The position numbers and the translations under genes are program-made. Of a stretch of 64,000 nucleotides of DNA, positions 36,913 to 45,157 are shown piece after piece; the first letter of the stretch is position 1; each line of letters opens with the position of its first letter. Location: the NCBI RefSeq assembly GCF_037044555.1, contig NZ_CP146275.1, positions 2,460,501 to 2,524,500 of the forward strand, read 5' to 3'. The DNA is from Pelagibacterium nitratireducens. GTDB lineage: Bacteria; Pseudomonadota; Alphaproteobacteria; Rhizobiales; Devosiaceae. A model generated the notes under the pieces. That model made no database searches, was not told where the DNA came from, and worked only from the letters and a program-made list of their open reading frames with translations.

Positions 36913-38040
36913 ATGGACGGTATGATTTCAGTTCGTTGTTCTTTTGCCGGGTGGGTGCGCCTGCTGATCGCCCTTCTGGCCTCTCTTGCCTTTGTTTTTG
37001 GCGACATGTCCGCCGCGATGGCGCAAAATCAGAATTGCGGCCAGATCACCGCCATCCTGCGCGGCATCGAGCGCAACCAGATGTTTCAGAGTTTTAACGG
37101 CATTGCCCGCGAGCTCCAGAACCGACAGGTCGAGGTGCGTCAGGCCGAAAGCCAATGGGTTGCATCGGGCTGCCAGCAGCTCCTCAATGCCGGGCAGGCG
37201 CTATCGGGTCAGTGCCAATCGATTGCCCAGTCCATTACACTTGGCCGCAGCCAGGTCGAACAGCTGACCTCAATGGCTCAGGAGGGCCAGACTCTGGCCC
37301 AGAACTACCAGCAGGTCATGGCCGATTATCAACGATATGGCTGTGATACCGGCCAGTCGGGAGTCACCTTCGGCAATGAGGGAACGCGGGGCGGCCTGCT
37401 CGACGATATTTTCGGTGGCGGATACGATTACATCGATGGCTCCTACAATCCCTGGAGTACGCAGCAAACCCGTCGCACGGTCTGCGTGCGCACCTGCGAC
37501 GGCTTTTACTGGCCGATCAGCTTTTCCACCACCGACGACTATGTCGCCCAAGACGCCATTCGCTGCCACGAGATGTGTCCGGGGACCGAAGTTGCCCTTT
37601 TTTCATACAGAAATCCGGGGGAAGAGCCCGAAGACATGATTTCGCTGTCCGGCACGCCATACCGTTCAATGTCGTATGCGTTTCGCTTTCGCGAAGAAAT
37701 CGATACGAGCTGTTCGTGCCAGACGCGAGAAACGGTCGGGACGATTGCCTTGAACAATCAAGGCGAGCAGTCGCGTGCGATTATCGATTTCGGCGACCTG
37801 GAGTTTCCCTTGCCGCAACCCGACCCGCGGGGCACCCAGCAAGCTCAAGCAGTCGTGGCTGACTTGATTTACGTGCCCTTGCCGCGCCCCCGACCCCGGG
37901 CCGATGGCACTGCCGATCCCATGCTCGCGCAGCCCGACCTCGAGGGACCGAATATGCGTGTCGTGGCCTTCGGCGACAAGAACGTCAGGATAGTCGGGCC
38001 AGAGACACCTTACGTCCCAGAACCGGCAGAAGAGCCTTAA
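36913..38040 (+). CDS. DUF2865 secreted protein
   Basis: Exported protein of 375 residues with a signal peptide (about 1-37, ending AAMA). A region rich in Gln follows, with helices (about 40-140), and then the DUF2865 core with VCVRTCDGFYWPISFST, a cysteine-bearing segment (RCHEMCPG) and SCSCQTRE. The C-terminal part is proline-rich. The family is restricted largely to Alphaproteobacteria and has no known function. A second ATG three codons in (36922) is also possible. The 3' end overlaps the 3' end of gltX by 56 bp. Confidence 0.85.
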   Translation: MDGMISVRCSFAGWVRLLIALLASLAFVFGDMSAAMAQNQNCGQITAILRGIERNQMFQSFNGIARELQNRQVEVRQAESQWVASGCQQLLNAGQALSGQCQSIAQSITLGRSQVEQLTSMAQEGQTLAQNYQQVMADYQRYGCDTGQSGVTFGNEGTRGGLLDDIFGGGYDYIDGSYNPWSTQQTRRTVCVRTCDGFYWPISFSTTDDYVAQDAIRCHEMCPGTEVALFSYRNPGEEPEDMISLSGTPYRSMSYAFRFREEIDTSCSCQTRETVGTIALNNQGEQSRAIIDFGDLEFPLPQPDPRGTQQAQAVVADLIYVPLPRPRPRADGTADPMLAQPDLEGPNMRVVAFGDKNVRIVGPETPYVPEPAEEP

Positions 38041-39313
38041 GCTCAGGGCCCTCGTGCCTGCCGGTCAACGCCAAGCGCAGCGGCAGAAAAAGCGCCTTAC
38101 CCTTGCGGCCCGATTTTTCCTTGAGAAGGCCGGTCCACTGGCCCCATGTCTTTTCGTCCCAGGGCTCGTCGGGCAAGGTTTCACGTGCAAGGGAGATGAA
38201 GTGCCTGTCTTCATCTGCAATGATCGGATTGGCGTTGACCACGACATCCTCATAGAGCGGAACGAGTTGTGACAGTCGGGAAACGTTGTCGCGCAGGGCA
38301 AGCCATGCCGCTTGGGTCATTCCACCGATATCGTCCAATCGCTCACGTACTGTGGCAAAATCCATTGCATGGACGATGCGCGCATTGAGGGTTTCGAGTT
38401 CTGCGGGATCGAAGCGCGCCGACCCGTGCGAAATCATCGAGAACTCGAGCTTTTCGGCAATTGCATCGAGATCGGGATACGGTTCGACCGGCAGCGACGT
38501 GCCGGTGATCGACGCCATGATGGCAACCGCCAACGGCTCATAGCCATCCTCGCGCAGCTGGCTCAGCGAGAGCGAACCCAGCCTTTTAGAAAACCCCTGC
38601 CCCTCTGCATCGGTCAGAAGATTATGGTGGCCGAAAACCGGGGCGGGCGCGCCGAGCGCTTCAAAAAGCTCGATCTGCGTACCCGTGTTGGAAACGTGGT
38701 CTTCGCCCCGAATGATATGGGTAATGCCCATATCGATATCATCGACCACCGAGGTAAAGGTGTAGAGATAGCTGCCATCCTCGCGGATCACCACGGGGTC
38801 GGACATGGAACCGGTATTGACTGTCTGGCTGCCCTTGATGAGGTCTTCAAAGGCCACGGCGCGGCCATCGAGCCGGAACCGCCAATGCGGTTTGCGGCCC
38901 TCGGCCTCAAGCCTTGCCCTGTCCTCGTCCGTCAGGTCGAGCGCAGCACGATCATAGATCGGCGGGCGCCCCAGAGCCCGGGCGCGCTTGCGTTTGCGGT
39001 CGAGTTCGTCGGCCGTTTCATAAGCAGGGTAGAGCCGCCCTTCGGCGATCAATCTCTCGCGTGCGGCATCATAGAGCGGCAGTCGGTCGGACTGACGAAC
39101 CTTCACCTCGGGAACAATGCCCAGCCATTCGAGATCGGCTTCGATGCCCGCGGCAAAGGTCTGGGTCGAGCGAGCGGTATCGGTATCATCAAAACGCAGG
39201 ATGAATTTGCCGGCATTCTTTCGCGCGAACAGCCAGTTGAGAATCAACGGGCGCGCATTGCCCAGATGCAGACGGCCGGTGGGCGACGGCGCGTAGCGGA
39301 CAACAACGCTCAT
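37985..39313 (-). CDS. gltX: Glutamyl-tRNA synthetase (short paralogue type)
   Basis: Class I synthetase of 442 residues charging tRNA-Glu (or tRNA-Gln as a step toward amidation). The HIGH-type signature is PSPTGRLHLGNAR; the KMSKS-type loop reads GFSKRLGSLS, keeping the second lysine. The HHNLLTDAEG segment precedes it. Alphaproteobacteria usually carry two gltX genes; this shorter form with a SKRLGS loop is one of the two classes. The start overlaps the nadE stop codon as ATGA, and the end overlaps the convergent DUF2865 gene. Confidence 0.92.
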   Translation of the reverse strand: MSVVVRYAPSPTGRLHLGNARPLILNWLFARKNAGKFILRFDDTDTARSTQTFAAGIEADLEWLGIVPEVKVRQSDRLPLYDAARERLIAEGRLYPAYETADELDRKRKRARALGRPPIYDRAALDLTDEDRARLEAEGRKPHWRFRLDGRAVAFEDLIKGSQTVNTGSMSDPVVIREDGSYLYTFTSVVDDIDMGITHIIRGEDHVSNTGTQIELFEALGAPAPVFGHHNLLTDAEGQGFSKRLGSLSLSQLREDGYEPLAVAIMASITGTSLPVEPYPDLDAIAEKLEFSMISHGSARFDPAELETLNARIVHAMDFATVRERLDDIGGMTQAAWLALRDNVSRLSQLVPLYEDVVVNANPIIADEDRHFISLARETLPDEPWDEKTWGQWTGLLKEKSGRKGKALFLPLRLALTGRHEGPELKALLPVLGRKVSLARLS

Positions 39314-40980
39314 CGGGCGACACTCCCGTCTCGATAGCCCGAAGTGATGGGATATTTCCGCCCGATGCCGAAAGCCTTGGGCGTAAGCTTGGGGCCAGGC
39401 GCGGACTGGCGACGCTTGAACTCGGCGATATAGATCAGCCGTTCGATGCGCTTGACCAACTCGGCATCGAACCCCTTGGCAACGATTTCGGCCAGAGAAA
39501 GCTCATCTTCAACCAGCGCTTCGATGATCGCGTCGAGCACGGGATATGGCGGCAGCGAATCCTGGTCGGTCTGGTCGGGTCGCAGTTCGGCGCTCGGGGC
39601 CTTGGAAATGATTTCGGGGGGAATGACCACGCCGGACGGGCCGCGAACGTCGGTGGGATAATAGGAATTGCGCCATTCAGCCAGCCCATAGACCTGCATC
39701 TTGGGCATATCCTTGATCGGATTGTAGGCGCCATTCATATCGCCATAGATCGTTGCATAACCCACAGCCATTTCCGACTTGTTGCCCGTGGTGATCAGCA
39801 GCGAACCGAGCTTGTTGGAAACCGCCATCAGGATGGTGCCGCGCATGCGCGATTGGAGATTTTCCTCGGTAATATCGGGTGCGCGACCCTCAAAAACCGC
39901 GGCAAGGCTCTCGTTGATCGCATCGACCGGCGCACCGATCGGTACGATGTCATAGCGCACCCCAAGCGTTTCCGCGCACGTCTTGGCGTCGCGCAAACTG
40001 GCTTCCGAGGTGTAGCGATAAGGCAGCATCAGGCAGTGAACGTTTTCGGCGCCCAGCGCATCGACGGCCAGTGCCGCGACCACTGCGGAATCAATGCCGC
40101 CCGACAGTCCCAATACCACAGACTTGAAGCCGTTCTTATGGACATAGTCGCGCAAACCGAGCATTGCGGCGTGCCACGGGGCTTCGTTGACCGGCACAAG
40201 TTCGGTCACATGTCCCTCAACGCAATGCCAGCCTGCTTCCCCTTTGCGCCAGTCCGATATCACCATATCGGGCACGAAACTCTTGCCCTGAAAGGCGAGT
40301 GAGCCATCTACATTGATGCCAAAGCTCGCCCCGTCGAACACCAGTTCGTCCTGACCGCCGATCTGGTTGGAATAAAGGATCGGCAGTCCGGTTTCCTGAA
40401 CGCGCTGACGCACCAGATCGAGCCGCAACCGCTGTTTGTTACGCCAATAAGGTGAGCCGTTGGGGCAGAGCAGGATTTCCGCGCCGCTCTGGGCAAGCGC
40501 CTTGCAGACCGGCTCATGCCAGACATCCTCGCAGATCGGCACGCCGACCGACAAACCCTTGATCGTCATCGGCTCCGGCAATTGGCCTGCCGTGAAATAG
40601 CGCTTTTCATAAAAAACATCGTCATTGGGCAATTCGACCTTGTTCCGGCGATCGATGATCGCCCCATCCTCGGCCAGAACAACGCTGTTGTAGAGCTTAC
40701 CGTCGGTGCTCCAGATTGTTGGCAGCAACACGGAGATGTTGAGGCCCTTGGTTTCGCGTGCCAGGGCCCGCGCAGCTTCCATCGCTTCAGTCACGAACTG
40801 GCGCTTGAACAGCAAATCCTCTGGGAAATAGCCGGTCAGATAGAGTTCGGTGAACATCAGGATGTCGGCGCCCGCCGCCTCGGCCTCTGCCAGCGCCCTG
40901 CGTGCAGTGGCGAGGTTTTCGGCAATTGCACCGACTTTGGGGTTCAGTTGAGCGAGAGCAATGCGGAGCGTATCGGTCAC
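39310..40980 (-). CDS. nadE: Glutamine-dependent NAD+ synthetase
   Basis: A 556-residue two-domain enzyme making NAD+ from nicotinate adenine dinucleotide, ATP and glutamine. The N-terminal nitrilase-type glutaminase has the Glu-Lys-Cys triad in FTELYLTGY, NKVELPN and PICEDVW. The C-terminal synthetase has the PP-loop LSGGIDSAV and the segment GNKSEMAVGYATIYGDMNG. It completes the pathway served by nadC at 19630-20493. The start is ATG 40980; gltX follows with a 4-bp overlap. Confidence 0.96.
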   Translation of the reverse strand: MTDTLRIALAQLNPKVGAIAENLATARRALAEAEAAGADILMFTELYLTGYFPEDLLFKRQFVTEAMEAARALARETKGLNISVLLPTIWSTDGKLYNSVVLAEDGAIIDRRNKVELPNDDVFYEKRYFTAGQLPEPMTIKGLSVGVPICEDVWHEPVCKALAQSGAEILLCPNGSPYWRNKQRLRLDLVRQRVQETGLPILYSNQIGGQDELVFDGASFGINVDGSLAFQGKSFVPDMVISDWRKGEAGWHCVEGHVTELVPVNEAPWHAAMLGLRDYVHKNGFKSVVLGLSGGIDSAVVAALAVDALGAENVHCLMLPYRYTSEASLRDAKTCAETLGVRYDIVPIGAPVDAINESLAAVFEGRAPDITEENLQSRMRGTILMAVSNKLGSLLITTGNKSEMAVGYATIYGDMNGAYNPIKDMPKMQVYGLAEWRNSYYPTDVRGPSGVVIPPEIISKAPSAELRPDQTDQDSLPPYPVLDAIIEALVEDELSLAEIVAKGFDAELVKRIERLIYIAEFKRRQSAPGPKLTPKAFGIGRKYPITSGYRDGSVAR

Positions 40981-41055
40981 GAAATTCTATGTCCGGCGGT
41001 CATGAGAAGCGCGCCAGACTTATAGTGCGCAGCGATCGAGAGCAAGGCGGCGCAA

Positions 41056-41084
41056 GACAAAGCCGGGCTGCGAAAGCGCCCGGC
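41056..41084 (-). terminator. Terminator-like hairpin after the outer-membrane protein gene
   Basis: On the minus strand GCCGGGC and GCCCGGC (41084-41078 and 41068-41062) form a 7-bp GC stem with a 9-base loop, followed by TTTGTCTT. It lies 25 bp beyond the stop at 41109. Confidence 0.6.
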
Positions 41085-41108
41085 CTGGTCGTATCGAAAC
41101 GGGCGCAG

Positions 41109-41924
41109 CTAGAATGAGGCGGTCAACTCGACCACTGGGCCCCAGCGGAAGCTTTCAACGTATTGTTCGCCAGGCTGATCGCTGGTCACGTACCCGTTGA
41201 GATAGGTCGCACGGGCACCGCCGCGAATGATGAAGTTTTCCGTGACATGGAATCCGGCCATGACTTCTCCGGCGGCACCATAAAGAGAGCCATTGACGTT
41301 GGAAAGCGTCGTTACTGGCGTGCCGCCATTTCGAAACGAGCCGGTCACCGATGCGTAGGGAATGATGGCGGCTTCCGCCGATATATCGAAAATATTGTTG
41401 AACTCGGCCTGCCCTGCGACACCCAGCCGTAAACCATGCACGATGGGTCCCGAACCCTCGGGAGATTCGTCGGCATACATGTACCCACCGAAGACACCGG
41501 CTTTCACGCTTCCGGTATCGAGAGGCAGGTATCCGAAGTCGGCATTGATATAGCCCACGCGGCCGGTATTGTAGTCACCGCCGTTCGGCGCAAATTCGCC
41601 GTCCGTTATGGCACCGTAGCCGATATGACCCTTCACATAAGTCGAGGTGGAGTGGTCGTCTATCCGGCCATGAACTTCCAACGCATGCGAAGTATCATTC
41701 GCCGAATAATTGGTGCCGCCCAAATTGAACGACTGCCCGCCCATGCCATAGAAATACCGAATCCCCGCCTCGAAATCGAGGCTGTCCTCCTGCGGCATCA
41801 TATCGACGGGATAGGCCGGCTTGAATACCGGATCCGGCTGCACGCCCCAATCGGCGGCGGTCGCCTGCCCACTTGCGGCAGCAACCAGGAGGCCCATGGC
41901 AAGGCCTGTGAGAAGACGCGACAT
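41109..41924 (-). CDS. Outer-membrane beta-barrel protein
   Basis: Exported protein of 271 residues with a signal peptide (about 1-23, ending GQATAA). The mature protein shows alternating polar and hydrophobic strands, many Gly and aromatic residues, and a C-terminal strand ending in Phe (GPVVELTASF), the Bam recognition signature. It resembles general alphaproteobacterial outer-membrane barrels, but I cannot name a family or substrate. It stands alone on the minus strand. Confidence 0.8.
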   Translation of the reverse strand: MSRLLTGLAMGLLVAAASGQATAADWGVQPDPVFKPAYPVDMMPQEDSLDFEAGIRYFYGMGGQSFNLGGTNYSANDTSHALEVHGRIDDHSTSTYVKGHIGYGAITDGEFAPNGGDYNTGRVGYINADFGYLPLDTGSVKAGVFGGYMYADESPEGSGPIVHGLRLGVAGQAEFNNIFDISAEAAIIPYASVTGSFRNGGTPVTTLSNVNGSLYGAAGEVMAGFHVTENFIIRGGARATYLNGYVTSDQPGEQYVESFRWGPVVELTASF

Positions 41925-41992
41925 TGAGCCCTCCGAACGACGCGAAACAATTCAGTTCATCTTGTTTATGAGCCCATTAGGGTTAACGTTGG

Positions 41993-42610
41993 CTAAATGC
42001 CCGCCGTCAGAAGGCGCTGAGCTTCGAGGACCGGAGCAACCATAAATGGCGCCAGGGCGACGATCGCTATGCCCATCGCCAGGGAAGTCATCAGTCTTCG
42101 CTCCTCAAGCCATTCATAATGCTGCGGGAAGACCGCAGACCATACGAGCCCCGCGCACAGTGGTGGTATTGGGAGGACATTGAGCACCGCAAAGCCCACC
42201 GCGATGCGGACGGTCCTTTCGATAAGGCCATTGATGGCCAGGGCCAATGGATTTTCTGGCAGAAGCGTGAAAACCATGGGTCGCAAAAGCCATAGCGCCC
42301 AAGCAAAAATGACAACCCCCATAAGCGAGAGCGCGACAATGATCGGCACGCTCCAGGGCCCAAGGCGAAGCGCCTTGGGTGCGAGCCGCACCGGGCGGCC
42401 CCAGCCAAATTGCGAAATCACGATCGTGACCAAGCCAATAAGATCGCTTTGGCGGAACGGGTTTAGCGACAGGCGACCGTCATATGTCGGCCCCCGATCA
42501 CCCATGGCTCGCGCCAGCAGGACCATCAGGATGCCGTGCACCGTGACCACAATGGCGGCGGCCATGACGCGCGTGAGAATTCGCTCCGCCGAGAGATCAA
42601 TCCCCAACAC
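41993..42610 (-). CDS. Site-2-protease-like (M50) membrane protein lacking catalytic residues
   Basis: A 205-residue membrane protein from a GTG at 42610 with GGAGGAGGAGG six bases upstream. The layout matches group III site-2 proteases: VHGILMVLLARAMGD aligns with the usual VHEFAHALVARRLGD, then RLSLNPF and FGWGRPVRLAPKALR match conserved segments, and NVLPIPPLCAG matches NLLPIPPLDGG. The catalytic Glu and second His of HExxH (residues 26 and 29) are Gly and Met, and the metal-binding Asp is Cys. It is therefore probably not a protease, perhaps a membrane scaffold or substrate-holding protein. It is divergent from the cytochrome-PQQ operon. Confidence 0.72.
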   Translation of the reverse strand: MLGIDLSAERILTRVMAAAIVVTVHGILMVLLARAMGDRGPTYDGRLSLNPFRQSDLIGLVTIVISQFGWGRPVRLAPKALRLGPWSVPIIVALSLMGVVIFAWALWLLRPMVFTLLPENPLALAINGLIERTVRIAVGFAVLNVLPIPPLCAGLVWSAVFPQHYEWLEERRLMTSLAMGIAIVALAPFMVAPVLEAQRLLTAGI

Positions 42611-42679
42611 TTCACACCTCCTCCTCCACAACAACAATCACGCCCAACATAGCCGCTCGGTGTCAAGTCATTCTATTTG

Positions 42680-42711
42680 TAATATTATAGAAATCAAATA
42701 ATAATATTATA
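42680..42711. repeat. Tandem AT-rich 10-bp repeats, possible operator
   Basis: TAATATTATA occurs at 42680-42689 and 42702-42711, 22 bp apart start to start, about two helical turns. Each contains the palindrome TAATATTA. They sit in an AT-rich stretch of about 100 bp that contrasts with the GC-rich surroundings, just upstream of a promoter-like sequence for the cytochrome c gene. A DNA-binding dimer or tetramer could use this spacing. Confidence 0.45.
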
Positions 42712-42729
42712 ATGTCTAATATAAACAGA

Positions 42730-42758
42730 TTGCCATTTAAAATTATGCCGTCTAGTTT
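42730..42758 (+). promoter_or_regulatory. Candidate promoter for the cytochrome c-PQQ dehydrogenase operon
   Basis: TTGCCA (42730-42735) and TAGTTT (42753-42758) are separated by 17 bp, about 55 bp upstream of the cytochrome c start. The AT-rich repeats lie immediately upstream, in a position to bind an activator or repressor. Confidence 0.35.
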
Positions 42759-42813
42759 TTCGAAGTAGGAGTTATTCTGTTCAGAAGACGAAGAACTGGA
42801 AGGGGAGAAAAAG

Positions 42814-43269
42814 ATGCTCGATGCGGTTTTTCCGGCGAACGTGGTTCGAATACTCGGCGGCACGGGTCTATTGTTCGCACTCGGGTGTGCAGCCTTGGCG
42901 TCCGCGCAGGAGAGCGGCCACACTACGGCGGGTGCGGCCGCTTCGGACGGTGAGTGGACCACATCCGAGCAGGTCGAGCGCGGCGCACAGCTTTATGAAC
43001 AGCGCTGTTCGACGTGCCACGGAGATGCGATCGTTTCCGATTTTGCGAGCTACCCCAACGCGGGGCTATTCTTCGGCTTCGTTTCGACTGCAATGCCGGC
43101 GGACGCGCCCGGCAGTCTTCCCCATCAGCAGTACGCTGACATCATCGCATACCTTCTTTCAGCAAATGGAATGCCTGTCGGCAGCACCGAGCTGCCACCA
43201 GATCAGGCAATCCTGAGCGAAATCAAACCATCAGAACTGGATTCGGGCGAAGGAGAACAAGCGCCCTGA
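42814..43269 (+). CDS. Periplasmic class I cytochrome c
   Basis: A 151-residue cytochrome with a signal peptide (about 1-31). One heme site, CSTCH at residues 65-69, and a likely axial Met94 in STAMPADAPG. The rest fits small c-type cytochromes that accept electrons from quinoprotein dehydrogenases (MxaG, ExaB or PedF role). A GGGGAG ribosome site precedes the ATG. It lies 62 bp upstream of the PQQ dehydrogenase, its presumed electron donor. Confidence 0.88.
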   Translation: MLDAVFPANVVRILGGTGLLFALGCAALASAQESGHTTAGAAASDGEWTTSEQVERGAQLYEQRCSTCHGDAIVSDFASYPNAGLFFGFVSTAMPADAPGSLPHQQYADIIAYLLSANGMPVGSTELPPDQAILSEIKPSELDSGEGEQAP

Positions 43270-43331
43270 ATGACGCGCGATCCGGCAAGCGCGGCCCTGC
43301 AACTTCACACGACCTTGGAGGAGGTTTTCCC

Positions 43332-45080
43332 ATGAAGAGATATTTTTCTGCTTGCGCCGTTTCGCTGATAGCGCTGGCGGTGAGCGGTCCGCTCTGGGCC
43401 CAGGATGCCGGGCGCGATTATGAGCCCGTGACAGACGAGATGATTCTCGATCCCGACCCCGCCGATTGGCTGCAATGGCGACGGACGGTCAACAACTGGG
43501 GACATAGCCCTCTCGACCAGATCAACCACGACAATGTCGGAGATCTGGAGCTGGCCTGGAGCTGGGCGATGGGCGAGGTCGGACAACAGGAAGTCGTGCC
43601 GATCGTACACGACGGCATCATGTTCCTGGGGACCAACAACAACTATGTCGAAGCAATTGATGCCGAAACGGGCGATCTGATCTGGTCCTACACACATGAA
43701 CGGCCCGAATTCGAGGGCGGCTATCACAACAACCAAGCCATGCGTCAGAAAAACTCCATCGCGCTTTACGGAGACAGCGTGATCCTGACCACAGTCGACG
43801 CCAAGCTCATGGCGCTCAATGCCATGACTGGCCAGGTCGAGTGGGAAGTTCAGGTCAACGATTGGGAAAAGGGCTACAGTTTCACCGCCGGACCGTTGGT
43901 TGCCGACGGCAAGGTCTTCACAGGCACGTCGGGGTGCTCGATCGTCGGCACCGCCGGCGCCTGCTACATCACTGCCCATGATGCGACCAATGGCGAGGAA
44001 CTCTGGCGCTTCAATACGCTCGCCGATGAAAGCAACCCCGCGTTCGAGGAAAGCTGGGGAGGCATACCGCAAGAAAATCGCTGGGGCGCGTCGCCATGGG
44101 CAACCGGGTCCTATGACCCTGAGCTCGACATGGTCTATTACGGCACGGGCATGCCGATACCCTATGCAGAGATAACCCGGGGCACGGGCGACAATGATGT
44201 GCTTTATACAAACTCGACCCTGGCAATACATGCCGATACCGGCGAACTTGCCTGGTACTTCCAGCACCTGCCGCGCGATAACTGGGATCTGGATTCCCCG
44301 TTCGAACGGATGATTGTGGAGACCGAGGTCGATGGCGAGATGCGCAAGCTGGTCGTCACCACCCCAGGCAAGAATGGCATCACGTTCGGGCTCGACGCCG
44401 AGACGGGCGAATTCGTATGGGCCGAAGAAACGATCTACCAGAACGTTGTCTCCGGCATCGACGAGGAAACCGGGCGCGTCACCGCCAACACCGAGATCAT
44501 TCCCACCGAATTTGGGGAGCCCTATACGTTCTGTCCGGCCATTGCCGGCGGTCGCCTCTGGCAGGCAACCGCATACAGCCCGGATTCCGAGCTGTTCTAC
44601 CTGCCAGCCGGCAACACGTGCCAGACGATCGCGGCGCGTGAAATGGACGAAGTGTCTCCGGGCTCGGCCATGGGTCTCATTCAGGGCTTTGGCAACTCAA
44701 TCGCTCCAGACGCGACAGGCATCGGTGCCCTGCACGCCCTCAATGTCTCGGATGGCGAATCAGCGTTCGCCGTACAGCAAGGGCCGCGCTTCACCAGTTC
44801 AGTTCTTGCGACAGGCGGGCGACTGCTGTTCGTGGGTGACGCCAACCGCTACGTCAAGGCGCTCGATGACACCACAGGCGAGACATTGTGGCAGCACAGG
44901 CTGCAAGCCCCGATCGGTGGCACGCCCGTCACCTACGAGGTCGATGGCACGCAGTATGTGGTCATCGCTGCTGGCCAGAGCAACCAGACCGACGCCGGCA
45001 TTACGCCGGGCGGGCTGACCAATCCGCGGCTTGGCGGTAACTCGATCCATGTGTTTCGCCTGCGTAACCAGGCCGAATAG
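43332..45080 (+). CDS. PQQ-dependent alcohol dehydrogenase, methanol/ethanol family
   Basis: Periplasmic quinoprotein of 582 residues with a signal peptide (about 1-23) and the eight-bladed propeller with repeated tryptophan-docking motifs (AIDAETGDLIW, AHDATNGEELW, GLDAETGEFVW). The catalytic base should be Asp319 in DNWDLDSP, with Asp321 two residues on, the arrangement linked to lanthanide use. However, the usual metal-site Glu region reads SGCSIVGTAGACY (Cys202, Cys211) and the usual Asn is Met274 in GTGMPIPY, and no adjacent Cys-Cys pair is seen. It belongs to a divergent branch; related Devosia enzymes oxidise deoxynivalenol. The substrate here is unknown. No heme site, so it needs the cytochrome c upstream. 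Confidence 0.88.
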   Translation: MKRYFSACAVSLIALAVSGPLWAQDAGRDYEPVTDEMILDPDPADWLQWRRTVNNWGHSPLDQINHDNVGDLELAWSWAMGEVGQQEVVPIVHDGIMFLGTNNNYVEAIDAETGDLIWSYTHERPEFEGGYHNNQAMRQKNSIALYGDSVILTTVDAKLMALNAMTGQVEWEVQVNDWEKGYSFTAGPLVADGKVFTGTSGCSIVGTAGACYITAHDATNGEELWRFNTLADESNPAFEESWGGIPQENRWGASPWATGSYDPELDMVYYGTGMPIPYAEITRGTGDNDVLYTNSTLAIHADTGELAWYFQHLPRDNWDLDSPFERMIVETEVDGEMRKLVVTTPGKNGITFGLDAETGEFVWAEETIYQNVVSGIDEETGRVTANTEIIPTEFGEPYTFCPAIAGGRLWQATAYSPDSELFYLPAGNTCQTIAAREMDEVSPGSAMGLIQGFGNSIAPDATGIGALHALNVSDGESAFAVQQGPRFTSSVLATGGRLLFVGDANRYVKALDDTTGETLWQHRLQAPIGGTPVTYEVDGTQYVVIAAGQSNQTDAGITPGGLTNPRLGGNSIHVFRLRNQAE

Positions 45081-45098
45081 TTCGCCAACCCCACTAAG

Positions 45099-45124
45099 TT
45101 TCCGGAGCCTTTGGGCTCCGGAAA
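45099..45124 (+). other. Strong intercistronic hairpin
   Basis: TTTCCGGAGCC pairs perfectly with GGCTCCGGAAA over a TTTG loop, an 11-bp stem, between the PQQ dehydrogenase and the downstream binding protein. No T-run follows, so it is more likely an mRNA stabiliser or partial attenuator that keeps the dehydrogenase level above that of the downstream gene. Confidence 0.6.
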
Positions 45125-45157
45125 CATCGTATCACCTCAAAGCGACGGGAATGACCA

